Below, piece by piece: positions 1-10,667 of a stretch of 64,000 nucleotides of DNA. The number at the start of each line of letters is the position of its first letter. Position 1 is the stretch's first letter. The DNA lies in contig CM034411.1 of the NCBI GenBank assembly GCA_019925095.2, positions 9,260,001-9,324,000 of the forward strand, in the 5' to 3' direction. This stretch comes from Dendrolimus kikuchii. Taxonomy: Eukaryota; Arthropoda; Insecta; Lepidoptera; Lasiocampidae. A program made the translations under genes and the position numbers. The notes beneath the pieces are model-generated. The model had not been told where the DNA came from. It saw only the letters and a list, made by a program, of their open reading frames with translations, and searched no databases.

Positions 1-1
1 G

Positions 2-2689
2 TTCCTCCCAGACTCCTACGGCTACCTGGCGGAGCTCCGACCGGCACACCTCGATCTCGCGAGGCGCGGGTCTGGAGCCCCTGGCCAGGGCCTCTTTGCG
101 CCACGTATATAGTGACGCCAGGACCCTGGCTTCCAGGTCCCATGGGAGGGATCCGGCGAGTAGCGAGGCCGCTTCGAAGGACACCGTACGGTATCCTCTT
201 ATTGCCCTGACGGCCAATACACGCTGCGCCTGGCGAAGCAGCGCAGCGTTTCGGGCCGTCAGTCGGTCCGCCCATACAGGGGCCCCGTAGAGGGCCATCG
301 ACCGTACGATGCCTTCGAAGAGTTTTCGGCACGTGGCGTTCGGCCCCCCGATGTTGGGGAGCAAGCGCGACAGCGCACCCGCTGCCCCCTTGAGTCTGGG
401 GAGCAGCTGCCGAAAATGTGCCGAAAAATCCCACCGGCTATCGAGGACCAATCCTAGGTATTTCATGGTCCCCCCGATGCCGATGCGGATGCCTCCTACT
501 ATGATTCCGGTGTCTGGAGGTGGACGATTACGAGGACCGTGAAACATCACGGCCTCGGTCTTCTGCAACGCCACCTCCAGTCCAAGACGCCGGATCCTGC
601 CTACGATAGACGACACCCCAGCCGTGCCTCGAAGGCACGCCTGCCGATGGGTCCTCCCGCGCGCAGCGATCAACGTGTCGTCTGCGTAACATACGACGTT
701 GACGCCCGGGAGGACCCGACACCTCAAAATCCAGTCGTATGCGATGTTCCACAGGAGGGGACCAAGAACCGACCCCTGTGGAACACCGCACACCATGGCT
801 TGCCGATTCCATCCCTCGTGGACCGGGTAGATGACGGCTCTTTCATACAGATATGCCCCGACTATTCGGCGGAGGTAGGACGGCACCCGGAAGTACCGGA
901 GTGCCTCCATGATGCACGGCCAGGGCAAGGAGTTGAAGGCATTGGCGATGTCTAAGGACACCGCCAACAGGACCTCGCCCTGGGAAATTGCGTCCTCCGC
1001 CAGGCCTCTTAGGCGCATGACCGCGTCGATTGTGGAGCGTCCCGTGCGGAAACCGAACTGGTTGTCCGCCAGATCCGGCCCCGTCGTCGATAGGTGCTGG
1101 ACGAGGCGGTCTACGATGATACGCTCAAAGAGCTTTCCGACCTCGTCCAGCAACACAATGGGCCGGTAGGCGGACGGTGAGTCCGCAGGGCGCCCCTCCT
1201 TACGCAGCAGGACCAGTTTTCCGGTCTTCCACCGTTGCGGGAACTGGCCCTGCTCCAAACATGCGCCGAAAAGCCTTATCAGTCGGGGCTCCAGGGCGTC
1301 GTAGGACAGAACCCACGCACGCCCTGGTATACCGTCGAGGCCAGGGGCGGTGTTCTTGGCCTTAAGCCGTAGCATGGCTGCCCCCAGCTCTGCCCGGTCC
1401 ACGATGGGCACAGGGTCTTCATCCGCGCTGGGCTCCGCTTCTGGCGGAACCATCGCAGGAGGCATATGCTCAGCCCGTGAAGGGAACAGAGCGCCAACCA
1501 CATCACATACGACGTCCCTGGGTAGAGACTCGGTTAGCGGGGGCGCCCATGCGCGGAGCTTGTTCCGCACCATCTTGAATGGGCGCCCCCAAGGGTCTTC
1601 ATTAATACTATCCAAGAGTTCTCCCCAGGCCGTGTTCTTCGCGTCGCGGATTGCAAATCGCAACGTTTCTCTGGCGCTCCTGTACCCCTCGTACAGCTGA
1701 GCCTCTACGGCCGCTGCGTCCGCTGCGCGGCGACGCCGTCTTCTGTGTCAGGTGTACTGGCGGTGCGCGCTATTGCACGCGCGTCTTAGCCCCTCCAGTA
1801 CGGGGTTCCACCAGTACACCTTACGGGAGGGCCGGAATCGGCCCCTCCTCGGCATCGCCGCATCGCAGACTCCAGTTACGAGCGACCGTAGGATTTCTGC
1901 CTCCTGCTCTATATTTAGATCGGGAGGGTCCACCTCGGGCTCTGACGCCCAAGTAGCGACAATCAGGGCCTCTTTGAACGCCTCCCGATTCAACTTTTGT
2001 AATGCCCAGCGCGGACAGTCACCTACCGGAGGCTCTCGGGACGGGGGGTCCGGATGCTGGGTGGAGACGCTGAACCGTATATAACGGTGATCGGAGAGCG
2101 TCTCCACCCCCGTGACGACCCTCCAGTCCCGCACACGGCGCGCCAGTTCAGGGCTAGCAAACGTGATGTCGACTATTGAACCGCCCTGCTGGCGCACACA
2201 CGTGTGCGCGGCGCCCCGGTTTAAGACTACGAGACCCTGTTCGATGGCCCATTCTTCCAACGACTCGCCACGCGCGCATGTGCTCGGGGAACCCCAAGCC
2301 ACGGATTTTGCATTAAAATCCCCGAGCACGAGCAGGGGGCGAGGTCGGCTGCGGGCCACCACTGTGCCCACTTCCTCGATCCAACCCTCGAAATCGGCAA
2401 GCCCTCTGTTTGGGGAGAAGTAGCCCCCCACAACTACTATCTCCCCGATTGTTGCCGCCACGTAGCCCCTTCCCCTTACCACACCGGTTAGGGGGGGGCA
2501 GGCGGCAGCGGTCCGAATAATGATGGCCACCGAGCCATCGAGATCCCCCGCCCAATCAGACCGGGGGGGGACATAGTACGGCTCGGCGACCACAGCCAAC
2601 TGGATAGCCCACTGCGCCATACTCATAACCAGCAAATCTTGAGCAGCGGCGCAGTGGTTTAGATTGCCCTGGACCACTAGGATAGCCAT
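2..2689 (-). pseudogene. ORF2 of R1-type LINE: endonuclease-reverse transcriptase, one internal stop, truncated by window edge
   Basis: The reading frame starts at ATG 2689-2687, 12 nt after the ORF1 stop, and stays open to the left edge except for a single in-frame TGA at 1750-1748. The N-terminal third is an apurinic-like endonuclease (GDFNAKS and SDHRYI motifs). After the TGA the same frame continues without a shift through a reverse transcriptase: a GLDGIPG block, SAYRPIVLLDEVGKLFERI, the GVPQGS block and the catalytic YADD encoded by 688-677. The stop may be a CGA to TGA change. Apart from that codon the frame looks undamaged, so this is either a recently inactivated copy or a sequencing error. 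The product would reverse-transcribe element RNA at a nicked target. Confidence 0.85.
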
Positions 2690-2700
2690 TGAAGACACTT

Positions 2701-4200
2701 TTATTCCTCCATCCTAGTGGCCCCGGGCTCCGGTATCGGCAACGGTGGTGGCAGCGAGCGAGGTACCGGTTGCGGGAGTTGCGACGGCATCAATGGGTTA
2801 CTGTTCGTCGCCGCTGCCTGTCTAGGTCCTTTTCCTTTCTTCTTCTTCGTTTTCTTCTTAGTCCTGTTGTTGGTCCTAGCGGGGGTGGTGGTGGTGGGGG
2901 GGCCCGTGCTTTTACGCACGGCCGGCACTCCCCTGCACATCCAGTGTCCTGCCGCTCGGCCCGCCGCACTACAAATGCTGCAGTGAGGAGGGTTTTGACA
3001 TGTGGCGGCAGGGTGACCAGGCTGACCGCAGCGGTAGCAGTCCTTGCTGCGGTCGACAGGGGAGGAGCAGGCGCAGGCAACGTGTCCTGCCACAAGGCAG
3101 CGCCAGCACCGCTCTGACCGGCTCGGCAGTATTTTGACTTCTGCCGAGGCCCACCCCACCATTATCCTCTTATGTTCCTTTACTTTAATGGCCGCCGCTA
3201 CGGGGCAAGCTAGGATGACGTATCCTAGCCTGTCCGGGCCCGAACGCATGACGCTAGAGCTGAAGCGCTCAGCCGAAACGTCAGTGACCCGGGCGACGGC
3301 GGCTACAACCTCTTCTGTTGTGGTGAAGTCATCCAGACCCGAGATCCGCACGTTGAAACATCTCTCGGGCCTGGACACCTTCACCTCATCCTCAGGGAGA
3401 ACCATTTTGAGCCGCGCGGCGAGGGCGTCAGCCTTCTCCCCGCTATCCTTGCCGGGGAGAAGGAGCATACGAGCCCCCGTACGCGCGGTCTTCAGTTTCA
3501 CTCCCGGTATGCCAAGGTCGCCGAGCTTTATATTGGCCTTGGCCCTTTCCATAATGTCCGCGTAGCTGATGGCTTTCTCCACCGCTGCGGGTAAAAGAGT
3601 GAGTATCACCGCAGTGGTGTTAGGCACCCGCATACGCGGACCTTTTTTCTCCTGAGACTTCGGCGGCCTTGGCTTAATCTTGGCCTGGGCCTGGGCTTGG
3701 ACCGGTGGTTTCTTCTTCTTGCCTTTGCGGGCAACCACCGACCAGCCTTCTTCCAAATTACGAGGCGGCACTGGGGCTGAGGCCTCGGCCCTGGCTTGTC
3801 TCGTTGGTCGAGGAGTGACTACCGTTGCAGCAGCGGCCCCACTGTCATTCTTTTCACCAGTGCCACGTCTCCGTTTGGCGGGCAGTGGAGGAAAATCTTC
3901 AGGGGGAGGGCGGCTGGCTTGGCTTCTTCCAGGTACCGAGGACGACTGCGTGCTCGTCCGTCGGGCATCTCCTGACAACGGCGGGCGGACTCGCTTCTCT
4001 GGAAGAAGCCTATCGTTCAAGGCGGCCAATTTCGCGTCCATCATCGCCCCCAAAGACAGGGTGAGATGGCGCAAAAGGTCCTCTTGATTTTCGAACCACC
4101 CTCCCACTACAGATGATACTGGTGGCGGGGGTGGCGGAGGTGGTGGCTTTGACTTCGGTATGGGGCGGGGTTTGGCTATTTCGGCCCGGAGACTGACCAT
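2701..4200 (-). CDS. ORF1 (gag-like nucleic-acid-binding protein) of the R1-type LINE
   Basis: A 499-residue frame from ATG 4200-4198 to TAA 2703-2701. The middle and N-terminus are rich in K, R, P and S. Roughly residues 365-425 carry three zinc knuckles (CWRCLVAGHVACAC, CYRCGQPGHPAATC and a degenerate CSIC...C), as in R1/TRAS ORF1 proteins that bind element RNA. The frame is open upstream of this ATG to about 4300 and there encodes a heptad-like segment (EEVRRLEAANRRLEAEIKEL), so the native protein probably began further upstream with a coiled coil and this ATG may be internal. ORF2 follows after a very short spacer, which suggests translation of both from one RNA. Confidence 0.8.
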   Translation of the reverse strand: MVSLRAEIAKPRPIPKSKPPPPPPPPPVSSVVGGWFENQEDLLRHLTLSLGAMMDAKLAALNDRLLPEKRVRPPLSGDARRTSTQSSSVPGRSQASRPPPEDFPPLPAKRRRGTGEKNDSGAAAATVVTPRPTRQARAEASAPVPPRNLEEGWSVVARKGKKKKPPVQAQAQAKIKPRPPKSQEKKGPRMRVPNTTAVILTLLPAAVEKAISYADIMERAKANIKLGDLGIPGVKLKTARTGARMLLLPGKDSGEKADALAARLKMVLPEDEVKVSRPERCFNVRISGLDDFTTTEEVVAAVARVTDVSAERFSSSVMRSGPDRLGYVILACPVAAAIKVKEHKRIMVGWASAEVKILPSRSERCWRCLVAGHVACACSSPVDRSKDCYRCGQPGHPAATCQNPPHCSICSAAGRAAGHWMCRGVPAVRKSTGPPTTTTPARTNNRTKKKTKKKKGKGPRQAAATNSNPLMPSQLPQPVPRSLPPPLPIPEPGATRMEE

Positions 4201-4323
4201 TTCCGCCCGTAACTCTTTGATTTCTGCCTCCAGGCGGCGGTTGGCCGCCTCTAGTCGCCTAACCTCTTCCGACTCGGTACGGCCGCGTAGAAGCTGACAA
4301 TGCCCCGAGTCAACTTATGTTGA

Positions 4324-4575
4324 TCCCGGCTGAGACTAGTTATTAATGCAGCCACTGGACATGGCAGTTTTAGCAGACATATTTTAAATATAAGTGTCAC
4401 TGACAGCCCCCTGTGCAGAGCTTGCCTGGAGGTAGAACAGCCGCCGATGTACTGCTAGAATGGGGTGGCACAATACAGAGCGAAGTATCTGGAGGCTCCA
4501 GGTAGCGTCCGCCCAGTCTTTGGCAACGTTAAGAAGCTGTTAGACTTCCTGGAGGAGCTAGGCTGGTTGGAGTAG
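4324..4575 (+). pseudogene. C-terminal (RNase H / zinc-finger tail) remnant of another non-LTR retrotransposon
   Basis: One frame reads as the tail of a LINE ORF2: LVINAATGHGSFSRHILN, then SPLCRACLEVEQ, then AQYRAKYLEAPGSVRPVFGN and a final LDFLEELGWLE before TAG at 4573. The TGHG...CRAC arrangement is typical of the RNase H end plus cysteine motif in R1/Jockey-type elements. The frame has stops at 4318-4323 and 4456, so the copy is dead. It abuts the start of the minus-strand R1-type element. Confidence 0.6.
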
Positions 4576-4639
4576 TCCCTCACCACTTTCGCATGAAAAC
4601 CAGGCGCTATACCGTCAAGTTACGGAAACTGCCCAAACC

Positions 4640-4675
4640 ATTGTTATTCTCATGTAGGCACATGAGAATAACAAT
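4640..4675. repeat. Perfect 15-bp inverted repeat with 6-nt loop
   Basis: The arms ATTGTTATTCTCATG (4640-4654) and CATGAGAATAACAAT (4661-4675) are exact reverse complements around TAGGCA. It lies about 65 bp after the stop of the LINE tail, possibly in its 3' untranslated region. No T-run follows and no direct repeats flank it. Confidence 0.8.
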
Positions 4676-4924
4676 AGTTTCGTAGCCAAATAAGCAAACC
4701 AGGGATATTTGTCACCTCTACGGAAGCTGTCGTGGTGCGCGAACTTCCAAGTGCTTACCCTATTTTCATTTAGTGGCCGATTTTTATTATTTGTAGCTGG
4801 CCAACAGGCAGACGGTCCACTTGATAGAAAGTGGTTAGCGCCGTTTAAGGACGTTCAGACTTTCTTCTTGTATTCTTCATCCTTAGTTTCACAAATAAGA
4901 CTAATGTGTTACTTAAAGAGTGGA

Positions 4925-5170
4925 TGTCTCGCGTGACCAAAAGACTAGTTTACGTCGGCCAACGCATTAGCGTTCATTCAGCGAGGCAATGTGGCCAGTC
5001 TTTTAGGCACATTTCCACTAAGAGCGGTCTGGTACTAGATATTATAGTTTAATTTTAGTTTGTATATATAATTTCTTTTTAGTTTAATTTATTTATAATT
5101 TAGTTAATTTTTAATATTTAGTTTAATTTTTTTAAGTTACTTTATTATATTTTATGGTATAGTTTATTTC
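4925..5170 (+). repeat. SINE-like repeat family B, copy 1
   Basis: The block from about 4925 (CGTGACCAAAAGACTAG) through CCAGTCTTTTAGGCAC to TAGATATTATAGTTTAATTT matches, as reverse complement, 41295-41450. Both copies have AAAAGACTGG and CCAGTCTTTT about 70 bp apart, so the unit can fold on itself. An AT-rich tail follows, suggesting retroposition. Confidence 0.6.
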
Positions 5171-7894
5171 AAATAAGCCATTTATGAAATACAATAATTA
5201 TAACTATAAACCATTAACATGGTCTAATTGTGAAGTATATCGGAAATAGCCAAGCTGACCTAAAATACTCGATAAAATTATTTATACTACAAATGTATCA
5301 AATAACACTTTTCTTATTGTCTCCATTGAGGAAGGGGAAGACAGTTTGTTCGTGTGTTATTTATTGATATTAAGCACAATGCACTACACTTAGTCGTGAT
5401 AGTTTTACAACACTAAATCTAATAATTTGTTCTTTTTGAGTCTTCTTACTAGGTCTGTGCTATCGAGGAGCTGGATAGCCTCGACATTTTCATTTTTCAT
5501 CTATACTTATGTCCAAAATCCATGCAATATAACAAAAGGGACTGAGACCTAAGTAAACGACAATTCTTATTATTATTACTCGCTAAAACAACTTACAAAA
5601 CATGTCAAGGCGACATAATACAGGCGGGTTTTGAATACTAAAACATGTGGCGAGGTACGAAAATCGCCTCTTGGGTAATATTACATGACGCATGCGTGCG
5701 ATATTCGTGCTATGTGCCTTGTGGGCTTTTGTAATTAGGGTTCCCAATTATAGCGAGTCATTAAATAGAAAGAAGCAAAAAGGAAAGGAAAACATTTATG
5801 CGAAAGCAGAAAGAAATGAAAATTTTGCGAAGTATGCGTATGTCAGCGGAATATTAAATAGACAGACAACACTTTGTTGCTCACCAAATAAACAATTACA
5901 AAAAACAAAACAATGTATGTACGACTACAATATTGTCATGGTAAAAACAATATGCCTTATCATTTAAAGCAATCTCTTACAGGCAACCTAACTTCAAGAG
6001 TATTTAAAAGAAGTTTCGCGAACACGTACTTAGACTATTTTATAAATTAAAATACAAACATATTTATAAGATATATATTTTATTAGTTAACAGTATAATA
6101 AGAATTAGGCATATAGTTATTTAAGGAAAAGTAATGTTTTCTAAATGAGTTTTTAAATATAGGCAATGTTTTGACCATAAGAAGCAGTGAATTCCAAAGT
6201 TTGATAGTCTGTACTGTAGAGGAGTTATCATAAAAAGAAGTATGTGGAATTTTATAATAACAGCAAGTTTACAATTTAACCAGTCAGACTGTAATCGTAA
6301 GTGTAATAAATGGGAGAAATTACTATAAAAAAATTAAAAATAGTTTGCAGGTCGCGACTGCAGTTCACTTCGAGTAATACATAGGTTTGGTTTAAACCAA
6401 AACATATGAGCGGTGCCGTGGCAGCGGCCTGCGAATGCCAGAACCACTGATTACAAGAATCTTTGTCCTTTTAAAATCTGTTGACAGTTTACAATCTAAT
6501 TTAAAATAATAAATATTTATTATAAAGAAACACTTCTCAGATATATATGGTGACAACATATACAGGCCATCAAGCTAAAGGATATGACAAAAGAATAGTG
6601 TAAGTAATAAAGAAATTTCGTCGATTGAATGAATATATACATATAATAAGCATGTAGAGAAAATAGAAGAAAGGAGACTGACAAAACATCCCAATCAAAA
6701 TGATTGTGGATGTTAGACTTCATGTCAACAAACTACTGTGTATTTATTACAAGGAGTCACTGTAATTCTGAATATGATACAGGCAAAAACTTCAAACATA
6801 TTTCCATGTATGACGAGATAAGTAAATAAAACATGGAAAAATATAATTGAAAGACAGCTCTGTACCTACGGGAAATGAGCTTGACAATTTATGTGTAATA
6901 CCTTTACATGACATAAAACAAAGTCACTTTTCGTGTCCGTCTGTTTCTCTGTATATCGGCTAACTCCTCCTAAACTACCCAATGGGTTTTTAAGTGGTCT
7001 TCACAATCAGTTAATTTTTCAAGGAACGTTTATATATGTACTAGCAGTTAATTTTTCAAGGGCGATTTATATATGCGCTAGCTTTTGCCCGCGGCTTCGC
7101 TTGCGTTTTATAAAAACTAATTAAATTTTTATGTAAGTAAAATATGGCTACTTATTAGGGTTTGAGAATGCCTGGGGCAAAACTCTAATTGTAATATAAC
7201 AATAAACTGGTAACCTGGAGGTCAACGTGTTTGGTGCGGGCTCTAGATTACTTGGGGAATTGGTATAATATTTCCTAATCAACAGTACCGAACTAACAGT
7301 ACCAAATCAAATGTTGCACAGATTTTTGGATCTCATAAATATGAGATATAACAGATAATAAAAAAAACAAAGTATCTGTATATCCGGTAAGTGACAGTGG
7401 TTTGGGACCAATATTTTATCTATAATTTTGCTCTCCTTTTTTATTTAGTTTTAGTATTTAAGTTTAGGTTTTTATTTTATAGTTTAGTTTAATTTTTAAA
7501 ATAATTTTGGTTGTTGCAATAAATGTATAAGATTTAAGTATCTGTCTTTATTTTGTACTACTAGATGTATAAATACAACACCAATTTGTTTTTTGACATT
7601 TTTATCAAACACTTTTGAATGTCTTTCTGGTAATTTTAAAACCTGGATTGAAGTGACAAGAAGTGTAAATGCCAAATTTTTTGTAATTTTGCTTAAGGTT
7701 CTGACAACCCTACTTAACATGCTTTGTACACCTTATACTCAGTGTGACTAACTGATCAGTTTACTTAAGACATAATTTACATACTTATGTAGCTGTATAA
7801 GTATTTTATAGTGATATTAGACAATAAAATGATAGCTGAGAACTGTAGTGCTACTGTGTTCATATTTTTATAACAAAAAGTGAAAAATTATTTA

Positions 7895-8190
7895 TAACTA
7901 GGATTCGCTCGCGACTTCGTCCACGGTGGATGGGTAGCAAAGATTTCATGATAGAGAATTTGCTATTGTTCAGTGTGGATATTGGATCGGAATCAGATTT
8001 CTTTTCAACCTGGCCACTTTAAACCACTTCCAAGAAAATTACCGCAGGTTTCCGGGATATAAAGCACTGCAGATTTTAAGTCTGAGTAATTGCTATCAAT
8101 TAGCAAAAACTGAATCGAATTTGGCCTGGTAGATCTTATGTGAATTCCGAACAAACAGACAAACACAAAAAATCTAAAAATCGAAAGACT
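7895..8190 (+). repeat. Interspersed repeat family G (TCGCGACTTCGTCC head, CCGAACAAACAGAC tail), copy 1
   Basis: The block runs from GCTCGCGACTTCGTCC, through GACCACTTTAAACCA-like and TTTCCGGGATATAAAG segments, to TGTGAATTCCGAACAAACAG. Related copies with the same order of segments are at 45010-45370, 51395-51790 and 62000-62280. This is a common lepidopteran dispersed repeat type; its class is not certain from this window. Confidence 0.6.
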
Positions 8191-8339
8191 ACACTTTTAA
8201 AATTTTATAAATATATATATAGCACATTTGATTAATCAGTTTTCTACTCGGTTTACTGGGGTAAAACATATCCTAGGTTCAATGCTCCCTATTATTAATA
8301 AAGTACCTTCTACTTGACTTGTATTCCTCATGCCAGAAT

Positions 8340-8455
8340 GAATGCAAAACACTTTATTGTTCACCAAAATTAAAACTATGTTCTTAAAAACTAGATACAT
8401 TCAATGTTGAACAAAGGGCGGCCTTATCGAATGCAATCTCTTCTAGGCAACCAGA
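8340..8455 (+). repeat. Short dispersed repeat family H
   Basis: CAAAACACTTTATTGTTCACC followed by GGCCTTATCGAATGCAATCTCTT and a CAGGCAACC-like end is repeated in diverged form at 5848-5995 (ACACTTTGTTGCTCACC ... GCAATCTCTTACAGGCAACC). Nothing coding is supported in either. Confidence 0.45.
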
Positions 8456-8784
8456 AGTTCACAATGATCTTTCCTTACCAGTTTCTCTGTTCTTGGTGTC
8501 CTTCAGAGGTACTGTGCAATTTGTTGTGCACTGAGCTATTAAGTTTGGTGCAGATCCAAAGCAACTCATTGGATCATGGCATTCAGTGCTTCTAACTTAT
8601 ACTTTGCCAGTAAGCACTACTTTTTAAGAAGTAAGTACACCTATTGATACTAAATTTCACAACAATCACAATTTTTGGGACAAACACTATTTTTTGATCA
8701 TCCATACAATACAATGTACAATAAATCATTGTTAAACTATTATTTTCTATGTAGACTTTTTGGAGATTTCAATATTTTAACTAT

Positions 8785-9045
8785 TATGGCTGACACTATG
8801 ACGCTGGATAAACCCAACCACTACATCAGATTCGATACCCCACAAATCCTCACGAAAGAGAATTGTTTCATACCTAGAATGATGCATGAGGGTATTGAAA
8901 TCAAAAACACTCAAATTTCAATAGAGAAGATGGTTGGCAAGTACCACCTGTTTGGAATCCGATCATCAAAACTATTAAGACCCAAACGCAGCAAAAACCA
9001 AATGCCAGACCTCAAGACACTGTGAGCTCTTTCTGCATGCAACAG
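8785..9045 (+). pseudogene. Possible Penelope-like element (GIY-YIG retroelement) C-terminal remnant
   Basis: The frame reads KPNHYIRFDTPQILTKENCF then IPRMMHEGIEIKN, which resembles the C-terminal tail of Penelope-like elements, where an IxFDxTxVL block is followed by PRxxREAIEI and an NFNREDG-type stretch. After residue IEKMVGKYHL the similarity continues in another frame (WNPIIKTIKT), so there is a frameshift near 8950. No upstream reverse transcriptase is recognisable. The family D repeat 280 bp downstream may be the end of the same element. The assignment rests on remembered family motifs only. Confidence 0.4.
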
Positions 9046-9114
9046 AACACAAACCAACTTGACTGATAATTTCTTTTATTTTTCCTTCCTCCCATTTTAA
9101 TATTATATAAAATT

Positions 9115-9210
9115 ATTAGAGCTAGGCATGTTTGCTGAAGAGTTTCTTGCACCGCTTCTTCTCTTCAAGGCATAACATGTTGCAAAGTGGTGGTAAATTA
9201 GATTAAGGTC
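9115..9210 (+). repeat. Repeat family C (CGCTTCTTCTC motif), copy 1
   Basis: GAGTTTCTTGCACCGCTTCTT and the flanking CATAACATGTTGCAAAGTGG recur at 35580-35660 (same strand, at the end of the Jockey-type element) and on the other strand at 28300-28430 and 48640-48775. It behaves like the conserved 3' region of a LINE or SINE group. Confidence 0.5.
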
Positions 9211-9289
9211 CCACAGAGTAAATAATAACCATAAACAAAATTAAAACTAAATAAATAATTAAAATGAACAAGTTGGCAGTAGGCTATAT

Positions 9290-9460
9290 AAAACTTTAAC
9301 AATACTCATTGACACTTGACACCTTTGTCTTCCGTGATCACGGCCACTGAAAAGTGGCCGAAACATCGGAAAAACAATAATCAAATAAATTACCCTGCTT
9401 AAAACCGTTAAAACATAGTTTTATTATGTATACAAGTCGCGAAAACTTAAGAAAATATTA
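9290..9460 (+). repeat. Repeat family D (CCGAAACRTCGG), copy 1
   Basis: The copy runs from CAATACTCATTGACACTTGA through TCCGTGATCACGG, a GGCCACT-GAAA-AGTGGCC hairpin, CCGAAACATCGG and GTTAAAACATAGTTTTATTA to AAGTCGCGAAAACTTAAG. A degenerate second copy in the same orientation lies at 9585-9720 and a head-to-head pair at 29714-29985. Lying behind the Penelope-like frame, the two direct copies could be its pseudo-LTRs; this is inference. Confidence 0.6.
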
Positions 9461-10085
9461 TTATGACTAGTTTACTAACCAAAGTTTCATATAAACAAAC
9501 TGTCTTCTGACTTAAGGCATTATATGGTCAACTATGGTCACTAAGTAATATGCTATATATATATAATATTGTCAAATAAAAACTTTATACTGTATCCTCT
9601 TTGTCTTCCATGATCACAGCTACTGAACCTTCGAAATAAAATTGAATGAAATCAACTCAACCCAAAACCATTAAAACATAGTTTTAATTATGTGCACAAA
9701 TTGTGAAAACTTAAAAAAATTTAAAACTGTACCTATAATGTTTCAATATTTCATAGTTATTACTTTTGCACATAGTAGATATTCATTAAAAGATTAACAG
9801 GTGTATCTAAAGAGGTGCATGTTTCCCACTTAGAGGAACTGTTATAGGCAGGGCTTTTTTGTGGGGGCACGCACTGCCCTTAAAGGAAATTTCTAAAATA
9901 TCGAAAAATTGCCATAAAAACTGAAAAAAATTATGACTTACAATTTTCGAGATTTAGTGTGCACCAGAAAACAAGTGACAAAAAGGCCTGATTATAGGTA
10001 TATAGTTTATTTATCTTATTATGCCTTCTCCTATGGGAAACAGGTGAGATGTTATAAATGTATTCAGGAGTTCCTTACATACATA

Positions 10086-10132
10086 CGGTCTTATTTATAT
10101 TGAGTTATAGTAAGTAACTCAATATGAATAAG
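10086..10132. repeat. 20-bp inverted repeat with 7-nt loop
   Basis: GTCTTATTTATATTGAGTTA (10086-10105) pairs with TAACTCAATATGAATAAGAC (10113-10132) with one mismatch. The purpose is unknown; it lies 50 bp before a hAT-type MITE. Confidence 0.75.
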
Positions 10133-10184
10133 ACTGTAAATGTTTAGGCACAATATAATTGGTTTATAAATTATTCCTTTTAAC

Positions 10185-10659
10185 CAGGGATGCCCAAAGT
10201 GGTCGATATCAACCCTCTTGGCTTAAAATCATTTGCCCAGGGATGAATAAATGAAAACTGATTTTGGGGGTCGATGAGGTCTAAAAATCGACCCCTATTA
10301 ATTAACAGAAGTTTTTATTTGAAACTTTCAAGATACTGTATAAGTTGTGTTATGTGTATAATTGTGTTTATTTTAAATAATTATGTACTTAAGTATTTTT
10401 ATGTAATTTCTATTAATAATTATTAATTACACTTAATATTTACTGAATTTTATGTCTATTTATTTTGTTACATTGTGATGAGAAAACGATGTCAAGTTTA
10501 TTCACTTAACCAACTGCGAAGTTTTTAAATTGGTAAGTATTTTATATCAATACAAAAAAAACTAGAGATAGGATTTTTAAAGTAATTTTTTTATGGGAGT
10601 CTGAGGCCAGTTCATTTTGTAAAAGGGGTCTCTTGCCCAAAATAGTTTGGGAATCCCTG
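10185..10659. mobile_element. Non-autonomous hAT-type element (MITE)
   Basis: The left end is CAGGGATGCCCAAAGT and the reverse complement of the right end is CAGGGATTCCCAAACT, the CAGGG...CCCAAA terminal form seen in hAT elements. The 8 bp outside each end are CTTTTAAC (10177-10184) and CTTTAAAC (10660-10667), a 7/8 match with the hAT duplication length. The 475-bp interior is AT-rich with no transposase frame. The single mismatch suggests moderate age. Confidence 0.7.
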
Positions 10660-10667
10660 CTTTAAAC

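Larger units (their letters stand above)
1..4300 (-). mobile_element. R1-type non-LTR retrotransposon (LINE), 3' end outside window
   Basis: The GC-rich minus-strand block carries the two-ORF order of an R1-clade LINE: ORF1 with three CCHC knuckles (2701-4200), then ORF2 with endonuclease and reverse transcriptase (2689 to the left edge). The GC content contrasts sharply with the AT-rich DNA that begins near 4600. The ORF1 frame is closed by a stop close to 4310, so the element is probably 5' truncated there. The 3' end lies left of the window, so the insertion site cannot be judged. R1-clade elements (R1, TRAS, SART) are often site-specific in rDNA or TTAGG telomeric repeats; neither target is visible here. 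Confidence 0.85.
4580..8784. other. AT-rich intergenic DNA with repeat fragments
   Basis: No gene was found. Recognisable pieces: a short fragment of the SINE-like family A (about 4790-4870), a SINE-like family B copy with a long AT tail (about 4925-5170), a family H fragment (about 5848-5995, related to 8340-8455), a short stretch at 6395-6450 resembling 27445-27480, and two pieces of the family with the CCCGCGG/TTCGTC head (7070-7110 and 7895-8190). The rest is simple AT-rich sequence. Confidence 0.5.

Noticed and set aside
5692..5967. 91-codon frame with a hydrophobic start
   Set aside because: Its second half lies in dispersed repeat H and the rest has no recognisable features.
8675..9025. 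116-codon frame as a complete gene
   Set aside because: Only the C-terminal two thirds resembles anything (a Penelope-like tail) and similarity shifts frame at the end, so it is treated as an element remnant.
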